This document shows positions 8,170-15,265 of a DNA stretch of 26,676 bases, in pieces. This DNA is from an uncultured Eubacteriales bacterium (GTDB lineage: Bacteria; Bacillota; Clostridia; Oscillospirales; Oscillospiraceae). The first letter of the stretch is position 1. The number at the start of each line of letters is the position of its first letter. The stretch spans positions 1 through 26,676 of the forward strand of contig URKW01000015.1 of NCBI GenBank assembly GCA_900548615.1, read 5' to 3'. The notes beneath the pieces were generated by a model, which searched no databases, was not told where the DNA came from, and was given only the letters and a program-made list of their open reading frames with translations. The position numbers and the translations under genes are program-made.

Positions 8170-9474
8170 ATGGAACGCAAAACTTTAGAAAATAGCAAGG
8201 AATCCCGTGACCACGCCGTGCTGGTGGGTCTGCGCTCGCCGGTATTGGGCGACGACAGCGCCGACGAGGAGAGCCTGATGGAGCTGTCGGAGCTGGTGGA
8301 CACGGCGGGCGGCGACACGGCGGGCATCATCCTACAAAGCCGGGAGAAGCCTGACCCCCACAGCTTCATCGGCGAGGGCAAGGTGGAGGAGGTCAAGCGC
8401 ATGGTGGACAACGAGCAGGCCACCATGGTGATCTTCGATAACGACCTGTCGCCGTCGCAGATCCGCGTCCTGACCGAGCTGCTGGGCGTGCAGGTCATTG
8501 ACCGCAGCGGCCTGATTTTGGACATTTTCGCCCAGCGGGCCAGAACCAAGGAGGGCTGCCTGCAGGTGGAGCTGGCCCAGTACCAGTACCTGCTGCCCCG
8601 CCTGATCGGCATGTGGAGCCATCTGGAGCGGCAGGGCGGCACCGGCGGTTCGCCCATCGGCACCAAGGGCCCCGGCGAGACCCAGCTGGAGACCGACCGT
8701 CGCCACATCCGCCGCAAGATCGACAAGCTGAAGGCGGAGCTGGAGGAGGTGCGCCGTGTCCGCGCCACCCAGCGCCAGCGCCGCAGCAAGAACGAGATCC
8801 CCGTGGTGGCCATCGTGGGCTACACCAACGCGGGAAAATCCACGCTGCTGAACGCCATCACCGGTGCGGATATCCCCGCCAACAACCGCCTGTTCGACAC
8901 GCTGGACACCACCACCCGTCTCCTGACCGTCAGCGATACGCTGGACGTGGTGATCTCCGACACGGTGGGCTTCATCCGCAAGCTGCCCCACCAGCTGGTG
9001 GAGGCCTTCAAGGCCACGCTGGAGGAGCTGGAGTACGCCGACCTGCTGCTCCACGTCATCGACTCGTCCAATCTCCAGTGGCGGCAGCAGGCCGACACCG
9101 TGGATCGCCTGATCCGCGAGCTGGGCGCCGACACCATTCCCTGCATCCGGGTCTATAACAAGTCCGACCTCAGCTTCCCCGGCGACCGTGCAAAAGAGGA
9201 GGACGCCGTAGCCATCTCCGCCAAAACAGGGGAGGGTATCCCCGACCTGCTGGCGCTGATCGATAAAAAGCTGGACAAGGGCACCAAACGGGTGACGCTG
9301 CACCTACCCTACGACAAGGCGGGCGCGCTGGACAGCCTGTACCGTGAGGCCAAGGTGGAGAGCGTGGAGTACGCCGCCACGGTGGACGTGGTGGCCGTGT
9401 GCAATCCCCGGCTGCTGGGACAGCTGAAGGACTATATCGAGGGCTGGCAGCCGCCAAAGGAGGAGTGGGAATGA
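8170..9474 (+). CDS. hflX: Ribosome-associated GTPase HflX
   Basis: The 434-residue protein is the HflX GTPase, which binds and splits stalled or hibernating ribosomes. The N-terminal HflX domain shows FIGEGKVEEVK and DNDLSPSQ, followed by a coiled linker containing GPGETQLETDRR. The G domain has GYTNAGKST (217-225), DTLDTTTR, DTVGF, NKSD (from 330) and SAKTG. The start at 8170 was preferred because the promoter boxes lie upstream of it and a GAGGGT site precedes it; the frame stays open to 8104 without a role. The stop overlaps the next gene in an ATGA junction, so the two are cotranscribed. Confidence 0.96.
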   Translation: MERKTLENSKESRDHAVLVGLRSPVLGDDSADEESLMELSELVDTAGGDTAGIILQSREKPDPHSFIGEGKVEEVKRMVDNEQATMVIFDNDLSPSQIRVLTELLGVQVIDRSGLILDIFAQRARTKEGCLQVELAQYQYLLPRLIGMWSHLERQGGTGGSPIGTKGPGETQLETDRRHIRRKIDKLKAELEEVRRVRATQRQRRSKNEIPVVAIVGYTNAGKSTLLNAITGADIPANNRLFDTLDTTTRLLTVSDTLDVVISDTVGFIRKLPHQLVEAFKATLEELEYADLLLHVIDSSNLQWRQQADTVDRLIRELGADTIPCIRVYNKSDLSFPGDRAKEEDAVAISAKTGEGIPDLLALIDKKLDKGTKRVTLHLPYDKAGALDSLYREAKVESVEYAATVDVVAVCNPRLLGQLKDYIEGWQPPKEEWE

Positions 9475-10106
9475 GCGAGTTCAGAGTTCCCTTTCAGGCG
9501 GCGGACAGCGAGTTCGTGGAGAAGCGCTCCCGCTTCATCAGCCACATCTGGCCGGTGGAGACGGAGGAGCAGGCCCAGCAGTACATCAAGGACATGAAGG
9601 CCAAGTACTACGACGCCCGCCACAACTGCTGGTGCTACCGCGTCGGCCCCACCACCGCCCGGTACAGCGACGACGGCGAGCCGCAAGGCACCGCCGGTCA
9701 GCCCATGCTGAAGGTGCTGGAGCGGGAGGAGGTCACCAACGTCTGCTGCGTGGTGACCCGCTATTTCGGCGGTATCCTGCTGGGAGCGGGCGGTCTGACC
9801 CGCGCCTACTCCAAGGGGGCCAAGGACGCGCTGATCGCCTCCGGCGTGGCGGTGATGGGCGCGTGGGCCAGAGTGGAGGTACCCTGCACCTATCCCCTTT
9901 TCGAGCGGGTGAAGCTGGAGATCGAGGGCCAGTCCGGCGTCATCGACGACGTAGCCTACGGCGCGGACGTGGTGCTGTCCATCTCCCTGCCCGCAGAAAA
10001 GGCAGAAGCTCTGCAGGCGCGGCTCACGGAGCTTTCTGCCGGGAGCATCACCATCCGGGTGCTCTCCGAGGAGTACCGCCCGGGGCCAAGAGTGGAAGTG
10101 AAATAG
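9471..10106 (+). CDS. yigZ: YigZ/IMPACT family protein
   Basis: The 211-residue product belongs to the UPF0029/IMPACT family (YigZ in E. coli, YvyE in Bacillus). The family signature is clear: RHNCWCYRVG, then YSDDGEPQGTAGQPML, then VTRYFGGILLGAGGLTRAYS, followed by a C-terminal ferredoxin-like DUF1949 domain. Its biochemical role in bacteria is not settled; nucleic-acid or translation-related functions have been suggested. The ATG at 9471 overlaps the hflX stop, and AGGAGTGGGA serves as ribosome site. A strong terminator follows at once, so hflX and yigZ form a two-gene unit. Confidence 0.92.
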   Translation: MSEFRVPFQAADSEFVEKRSRFISHIWPVETEEQAQQYIKDMKAKYYDARHNCWCYRVGPTTARYSDDGEPQGTAGQPMLKVLEREEVTNVCCVVTRYFGGILLGAGGLTRAYSKGAKDALIASGVAVMGAWARVEVPCTYPLFERVKLEIEGQSGVIDDVAYGADVVLSISLPAEKAEALQARLTELSAGSITIRVLSEEYRPGPRVEVK

Positions 10107-10107
10107 C

Positions 10108-10147
10108 AAAAAAAGATTCCCTGACCCAAGTCAGGGAATCTTTTTTT
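10108..10147. terminator. Bidirectional terminator between yigZ and the metal regulator
   Basis: An 18-bp perfect stem (10108-10125 with 10130-10147) around a CCAA loop has A7 on one side and T7 on the other, so it can end transcription from both converging genes. The regulator's stop codon lies in its right edge. Confidence 0.9.
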
Positions 10148-10521
10148 CACTTTTCCACGCCCAGATGCGCGTGCTTTTTGATGGCCTGGAACGATTCGTC
10201 GCTGATCACATGCTCCAGCTTGCAGGCATCCTCGGCGGCCACTTCGGGCGATACGCCCAGCCGGGTCAGAAACTGCGTCAGCAGTGTGTGACGCTCATAG
10301 ATCATTTCGGCCACCTCGCGGCCCGGCTCCAGCAGCGTGATGAAGCCATTCTCGTCCACCTTGATATAGCCGCCGCTTTTCAAAAGTCCCATGGCGCGGC
10401 TGACGCTGGGCTTGGAATAGCCCATGTACTCGCCCACGTCGATGGCGCGGACGTGGGGCGACTGGCTGGTCAGCACCAGAATGGTTTCCAGATACATCTC
10501 GCCGGATTCCTGCAAATGCAT
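10147..10521 (-). CDS. DtxR/MntR-family metal-dependent transcriptional regulator
   Basis: The 124-residue protein has a winged helix (about 1-65, recognition segment SKPSVSRAMGLL) and the DtxR metal-binding and dimerisation region, with no SH3-like third domain. By eye against DtxR, Met9, Cys100, Glu103 and His104 match the primary-site residues Met10, Cys102, Glu105 and His106. Of the ancillary site, His78 is kept, but the equivalents of Glu83 and His98 are Thr82 and Ala96. The start at 10521 is set by an AAGGAG site 7 bases upstream and by the promoter position. It is monocistronic; targets are unknown and could include its own promoter. Iron or manganese response cannot be decided from sequence. 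Confidence 0.88.
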   Translation of the reverse strand: MHLQESGEMYLETILVLTSQSPHVRAIDVGEYMGYSKPSVSRAMGLLKSGGYIKVDENGFITLLEPGREVAEMIYERHTLLTQFLTRLGVSPEVAAEDACKLEHVISDESFQAIKKHAHLGVEK

Positions 10522-10550
10522 ATGATCACTCCTTGCATATATTGCCAATC

Positions 10551-10579
10551 AGTATACCACAAGGCGGCGGGAAATGCAA
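10551..10579 (-). promoter_or_regulatory. Promoter of the metal regulator
   Basis: On the minus strand TTGCAT (10574-10579) and TATACT (10551-10556) are 17 bases apart, with TTGTGG before the -10 box. Just upstream (about 10577-10594) lies an AGTTA-N8-TAACT inverted repeat that could be an operator. Confidence 0.8.
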
Positions 10580-10614
10580 GTTACTTTTGACTAACTGAAA
10601 AAATAAGGGGGAAA

Positions 10615-11799
<1,185 letters not shown>

Positions 11800-11835
11800 G
11801 ATTTTGTTCTCCTTTCATTTCCGGAAATACGCAAC

Positions 11836-11867
11836 AAAAAAGCGCCCTGCCTGAACCGACAGAGTGC
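11836..11867 (-). terminator. Riboswitch-controlled terminator upstream of metK
   Basis: On the minus strand GCACTCTG (11860-11867) pairs with CAGGGCGC (11842-11849), with one mismatch and one G-T pair, and is followed by six T. It lies between the SAM aptamer and metK, as expected for an OFF-switch expression platform. Confidence 0.82.
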
Positions 11868-11885
11868 TGAACTTTCTTGCCCTTT

Positions 11886-11976
11886 CCTCATCTTTCGATT
11901 CACGTCGGATTTGGCACCTTGAAAAACAGGTTGCCGTGGCTTCATTGGGCCGTTCCCTCCGCCACTCTTGATAAGG
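11886..11976 (-). promoter_or_regulatory. SAM-I (S-box) riboswitch aptamer of metK
   Basis: On the minus strand the conserved S-box landmarks appear in order: CTTATCAAGAG, GGAGGGAACGGCCC, ATGAAGCC, CGGCAACC, AGGTGCCAAATCC and GAAAGATGAGG. The closing P1 helix is a 7-bp pairing of CCTTATC (11970-11976) with GATGAGG (11886-11892), one pair being G-U. The promoter is just upstream and a terminator hairpin with a U-tract just downstream. metK is a classical S-box target. Confidence 0.95.
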
Positions 11977-12008
11977 TATGAAGTTGTCTGGGATATTCAC
12001 CAGACTAC

Positions 12009-12036
12009 ATTCTACCATCTTTGTCAGAATTGTCAA
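12009..12036 (-). promoter_or_regulatory. Promoter of the metK leader
   Basis: A consensus TTGACA (12031-12036) and TAGAAT (12009-12014) are 16 bases apart on the minus strand. The start site would fall near 12002, about 25 bases before the aptamer. Confidence 0.8.
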
Positions 12037-12093
12037 TAGGCAAGTGTGAATTTTTTGTAAAATCACGAAAATATAAGTGCGAGGGCACAAAGA

Positions 12094-12301
12094 AAAGCCT
12101 CCCCTGTGTAAGGGGAGGTGGCAACGCGAAGCGTTGACGGAGGGGTTGACACGTTAAGAAAATATGCCGGTGGCATATTTTTAGTGTCAATCTCGGCGGC
12201 TATGCCGCCGTAGTATCCATCTGGATTTCCACAGCACTATCTTAAACGACAATCCCCCAGTCAGCTTTGCTGACAGCCCCCTTTACACAAGGGGGCCTTG
12301 A
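12094..12301. repeat. Composite intergenic repeat with imperfect terminal inverted repeats
   Basis: About 53 bases at the left end (AAGCCTCCCCTGTGTAAGG, then a GCGAAGC hairpin, then GGAGGGGTTG) resemble the reverse complement of the right end (AAGGCCCCCTTGTGTAAAGG, then TCAGCAAAGCTGA, then GGGGGATTG). Between them are two strong hairpins (12146-12190 and 12194-12210) that recur near the end of the window. No gene is encoded. The layout fits a non-autonomous MITE-like element, but no target-site duplication could be confirmed by eye. Confidence 0.6.
12146..12222. repeat. Dispersed two-hairpin element, copy 1
   Basis: This 77-base stretch aligns without gaps to 26418-26494. It contains a nested hairpin (outer arms TTGACAC/GTGTCAA, inner arms AAAATATGCC/GGCATATTTT around a GGT loop) and a second hairpin CGGCGGC-TAT-GCCGCCG. 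Confidence 0.85.
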
Positions 12302-12338
12302 ATTCTGCAAAATCATGCCATTCCGGCCGCCCGCTGGT

Positions 12339-12614
12339 TTATTCCTCCCACGTGACGGAGAACATCTCATTCTCCGCCGCGCAGTCCGCCAGCACCCGCT
12401 GCAGCGCCGCCGCGTAGCCGCCCAGCGCCGTCTCCAGCGCCGCGCCGCCGCGGATCACCAGCTCGGTGGGCTCCGTGATATCCGTCAGGCAGTCGTGCAG
12501 CGCGTCCAGATTGCCGCCGTACCAGTCCGGAAGCCGCAGCCCCGCCGCCAGCGTCCGGTGCAGCACCTCGCGGCTTCCCACGCTGCTGCCGTCCAATACA
12601 AACCGCATGCTCAT
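12339..12614 (-). CDS. Barstar-family ribonuclease inhibitor
   Basis: The 91-residue cytoplasmic protein matches barstar, the tight inhibitor of barnase. The inhibitory segment LPDWYGGNLDALHDCLTD (28-45) keeps the key aspartates as Asp37 and Asp41 (Asp35 and Asp39 of barstar). Trp31 replaces Tyr29 and His40 replaces Trp38. The residue equivalent to Glu76 appears to be Ala or shifted by one. The start ATG overlaps the stop of the upstream ribonuclease gene (ATGA), so toxin and antidote are made together. Its function is to protect the cell from any ribonuclease that stays inside. Confidence 0.93.
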   Translation of the reverse strand: MSMRFVLDGSSVGSREVLHRTLAAGLRLPDWYGGNLDALHDCLTDITEPTELVIRGGAALETALGGYAAALQRVLADCAAENEMFSVTWEE

Positions 12615-13156
12615 TCCTCCCCGTACAGCAGCTCAAAGCTCTCGTAGTGGTCGCCGGTGTAGTAGATCAGTCCGTCGTTAGAGAACACGATCCGCTTGGT
12701 GCCCCGGCTGCCGGCGCCCAGCGTGTCGATATCGCACTCGGTGTAGGAGCGACCCTCCGCCTCCGGCAAAAGCCCCTCATAGTTGCCGAAATGGCTGCCG
12801 CCGATGCACTTCCCCGGCGCGTAGGGCTCCAGTGAGCCGCCGCTCCAGCCCAGCGCCTGGGCCTCCTTTTTGGTGATAAAATTCCCCGGCAGATGGCCGT
12901 AGGTGTGGATGTACAGCGCCACGTCCTCCTTGCTGGTGTAGCTGCCGTCCTCGTCGATGGCGGCGTCCGCGCCGTCATTGTCCGGCACGTCGGGCGTTTC
13001 GTCGCCCTCGTCCGGCAGAACGTCCTGCTGCTCCTGCTGCTGCGGCGTCTGATCGCCGCCGGTGGTCACACCGATGACGGTGACGTCATCTCTGCAGCCC
13101 ACCAGCGTCAGCGCCATGACAAGTGCCAGCAGCCACGCGGTCAATCTCTTTCTCAT
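12611..13156 (-). CDS. Barnase-like guanyl ribonuclease lipoprotein
   Basis: The 181-residue precursor has a lipoprotein signal peptide with lipobox LVGC (Cys21). An acidic, Gln/Asp-rich linker (22-75) and a barnase domain (about 76-178) follow. Matches to barnase are strong: HLPGNFITKKEAQALGW, APGKCIGG and GLIYYTGDHYESF. Catalytic and phosphate-site residues are present as Lys96 (Lys27), Glu140 (Glu73), Arg151 (Arg83), Arg155 (Arg87) and His170 (His102). Arg59 is replaced by Tyr126. An AGGAGG site lies 8 bases before the ATG. The product should be anchored outside the membrane and cleave RNA there, for nutrient use or competition; which of these is unknown. Barstar follows in the same transcript. 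Confidence 0.93.
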   Translation of the reverse strand: MRKRLTAWLLALVMALTLVGCRDDVTVIGVTTGGDQTPQQQEQQDVLPDEGDETPDVPDNDGADAAIDEDGSYTSKEDVALYIHTYGHLPGNFITKKEAQALGWSGGSLEPYAPGKCIGGSHFGNYEGLLPEAEGRSYTECDIDTLGAGSRGTKRIVFSNDGLIYYTGDHYESFELLYGEE

Positions 13157-13185
13157 GGGGTCTACCTCCTGTTTTGATTGCCATC

Positions 13186-13214
13186 ATCCTACCACAGAAA
13201 GCAGAAAAAATCCA
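13186..13214 (-). promoter_or_regulatory. Candidate extended -10 promoter of the barnase/barstar pair
   Basis: On the minus strand TAGGAT (13186-13191) is preceded by CTGTGG, the same extended -10 context seen at other promoters here. The -35 hexamer at 17 bases, TGGATT, is weak. It lies about 30 bases before the start codon. Confidence 0.45.
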
Positions 13215-13242
13215 CCTCGTGTTTGCAGCTTGCTCTGCATTT

Positions 13243-13483
13243 CGTAGGGGGCGATGCCCACGCAGTGGAGCGAAGCGGAACAAGTACCCTTGGGGTGCAT
13301 CGCCCCGCACGGTAAACACACCGGGTATGGTAAACGGTTGTAGGGGCGGGCGACTCTGCCCGCCCTAACGATAATCGTACCATTTCTGACAGGGCGGACA
13401 GAGTCGTCCGCCCCTACGAAGCTTCTATCGATGGGATTACCGTATATCGAACGGGAGGGGCAGAGCCCCGCCCCTACACACCT
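13243..13483. repeat. Array of GC-rich hairpin repeats
   Basis: The gene-free stretch 13157-13562 holds four related hairpin units: about 13243-13310 (long arms GGGGCGATGC / GCATCGCCCC), 13341-13367 (TAGGGGCGGGC / GCCCGCCCTA), 13391-13417 (GGGCGGAC / GTCCGCCC) and 13452-13477 (GGGGC / GCCCC). They share a GTAGGGGCGG or CCGCCCCTAC edge. Units of the same kind occur at 26520-26652. No coding signal was seen. Confidence 0.8.
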
Positions 13484-13520
13484 ATTGCGGGTAATCGTTT
13501 TGTAGGCTGGAGACAACGTC

Positions 13521-13558
13521 AAAAGGCTTCACCCTCGCCAGAGGGTGAAGCCTTTTTT
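13521..13558. terminator. Terminator after the M18 aminopeptidase gene
   Basis: A perfect 16-bp stem (13521-13536 with 13541-13556) around a GCCA loop lies just past the minus-strand stop at 13563. It has T4 on the minus side and T6 on the plus side, so it may work in both directions. Confidence 0.85.
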
Positions 13559-13562
13559 GTCG

Positions 13563-14957
13563 TTACGCCTTCTCAAATACCGCCTTCATGCACCGGTAGG
13601 TCATGTAGCAGTCCAGCTTCGCCACCGTCTCATAGGGGGCGTGCATGCTCAGCACCGGCACGCCCGCGTCGATGGTGTCGATGTTCCGCTGAGCCATGAA
13701 CTTGGCCACGGTGCCGCCGCCTCCAGCGTCGGTCTTGCCCAGCTCCGCCATCTGCCAGAACACCTTTTCCTCGTTCAGCAGGCGGCGCAGCTTGCCCACC
13801 ACCTCGGCACTGGCGTCGGACGCGCCGGACTTGCCGCCTGCTCCGGTGTACTTGCACAGGCCCACGCCGTAGTTGATGAACGCGGAATTCCGCTTGTCGT
13901 ACACCTCGGCAAAGTTGGGATCGTAGGCGGCGGTCACGTCGGCGCTGACGCAGAAGGACTTGGCGAAGCAGTCCCGCAGCAGCACGCCCTGGGTGTCGCA
14001 TAGCTCGCCCATGAACTTGTCAAAGGCGGCGGACAGCATGCCGGACACGCCCTCGCTGCCGATCTCCTCCTTGTCGGCGAAGATGCACACGGCGGTGCGC
14101 TGGGGCTCCACCGCGTCGAACAGGCCCGCCAGCTCCGCGTAGGCGCACACCCGGTCGTCGTGGCCGTAGCTGGCGATGAAGCTGCGGTCAAAGCCGATAT
14201 CCCGCGCCTGACCGGCGGGAACGGCCTCCAGCTCGGCGGAGATGAAGTCCTCCTCCACCATGCCGTACTTCTCGTGCAGCAGCTGCATGACCGCCAGCTT
14301 GAACCGGGACTTCTCGTCCTCGTCCTCCACCGGCTGAGAGCCCACGAGGATGTTCAGGCTCTCGCTGGGAATGGCCTCGTTCAGGGGCTTCTTGCCCTGC
14401 TCGCGGCCCAGATGGGGCAGCAGGTCGTTGATGATGAACTGGGGATCCTCCGGCTTGTCGCCGATGTGGACGGGCAGCACCGTGCCGTCCGAGAGCGTCA
14501 CCACGCCGTGCAGCTCCAGCGGGATCGTCACCCACTGATACTTGCGGATGCCGCCGTAGTGGTGGGTCTTGAAATAGGCCATCTCCGCTTCCTCGTACAG
14601 GGGACGGGGCTTCAGGTCAAGGCGGGGCGCGTCGGTGTGGGCGGCGGCGATGTTGGCGCCCTCACTCAGCGGCTCTTTGCCGATCACCGCCAGCATGATC
14701 CCCTTGCCCCGGTTGTTGCAGTACACCTTGTCGCCGGTTTTCAGCGCCATACCCGGCTGAAACTCCATAAAGCCGTGCTGCTTCGCCAGCTCGATGCAGT
14801 ACTCCACGCACAGCCGCTCGGTCTTGCCGTGGTTCAGAAAGTCCTTATAGGACTCGCAATAGTCGTGCATGGCGGCCTTTTCGCCCTCCGGCAGACGGTC
14901 AAAGCCGTTCTCCGGCGCGTACAGCAGCGCCTTGCTCAGCTTACCCTTTTCACTCAT
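13563..14957 (-). CDS. M18 family aminopeptidase
   Basis: The 464-residue enzyme is a cytosolic dinuclear zinc aminopeptidase of family M18, removing N-terminal residues from peptides. Visible metal and catalytic motifs are AAAHTDAPR (His107, Asp109), the DKEEIGSEG segment near 294 with the paired glutamates, and SMHAPYE near the C-terminus (His439). The start at 14957 has AAGGAGG upstream and a good promoter (14994-15022). The frame is open to 15317, but that extension crosses the promoter, a terminator and a hairpin array and was rejected. Substrate preference (Asp/Glu or broader) cannot be told from sequence. Monocistronic. Confidence 0.94.
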   Translation of the reverse strand: MSEKGKLSKALLYAPENGFDRLPEGEKAAMHDYCESYKDFLNHGKTERLCVEYCIELAKQHGFMEFQPGMALKTGDKVYCNNRGKGIMLAVIGKEPLSEGANIAAAHTDAPRLDLKPRPLYEEAEMAYFKTHHYGGIRKYQWVTIPLELHGVVTLSDGTVLPVHIGDKPEDPQFIINDLLPHLGREQGKKPLNEAIPSESLNILVGSQPVEDEDEKSRFKLAVMQLLHEKYGMVEEDFISAELEAVPAGQARDIGFDRSFIASYGHDDRVCAYAELAGLFDAVEPQRTAVCIFADKEEIGSEGVSGMLSAAFDKFMGELCDTQGVLLRDCFAKSFCVSADVTAAYDPNFAEVYDKRNSAFINYGVGLCKYTGAGGKSGASDASAEVVGKLRRLLNEEKVFWQMAELGKTDAGGGGTVAKFMAQRNIDTIDAGVPVLSMHAPYETVAKLDCYMTYRCMKAVFEKA

Positions 14958-14993
14958 GGATAAATGCCTCCTTCTGGTTTTCTTTTCCCCGTC

Positions 14994-15022
14994 AGAATAC
15001 CACACAACGCCCGGCTTTGCAA
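14994..15022 (-). promoter_or_regulatory. Promoter of the M18 aminopeptidase gene
   Basis: On the minus strand TTGCAA (15017-15022) and TATTCT (14994-14999) are 17 bases apart, with TGTGTGG preceding the -10 box. It lies downstream of the terminator of the preceding operon. Confidence 0.8.
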
Positions 15023-15033
15023 GCAAAAGAAAG

Positions 15034-15067
15034 AAGCTGCCGCTTCCGTGACCGGAAGCGGCAGCTT
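15034..15067 (-). terminator. Probable terminator of the Mrp/Mbh-like operon
   Basis: A perfect 15-bp stem (15034-15048 with 15053-15067) with a 4-base loop is followed on the minus strand by CTTTCTTTTGC. It lies about 200 bases past the last operon gene, after the hairpin array at 15109-15262, and before the aminopeptidase promoter. Confidence 0.75.
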
Positions 15068-15076
15068 TGTCAAATA

Positions 15077-15262
15077 GCCTCGCAGCGTTCATATCCGCAG
15101 CCAAAAAGGCCTCGCAGAGTTCGCGTCCGCAGACGCGAATCATTTCAATCATTTTTCTGACGACATGTGCGTCAGAAAAATTCTTCTCGGTCGCCAGTGC
15201 ACCCAACGGGTGCGCGCAGCCGACCGCATCTCCCTTGGCAATGAAATCGAAGATTTCATGCC
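15077..15262. repeat. Structured intergenic region with direct repeats and four hairpins
   Basis: Two imperfect 26-base direct repeats (15077-15102 and 15109-15134) begin with GCCTCGCAG. Four inverted repeats follow: 15120-15139 (TTCGCGTC/GACGCGAA), 15152-15180 (TTTTTCTGACG/CGTCAGAAAAA), 15188-15226 (CGGTCG/CGACCG enclosing GCACCC/GGGTGC) and 15241-15259 (ATGAAATC/GATTTCAT). The region directly follows the last gene of the operon. It matches no RNA family I recognise. Confidence 0.75.
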
Positions 15263-15265
15263 AGT

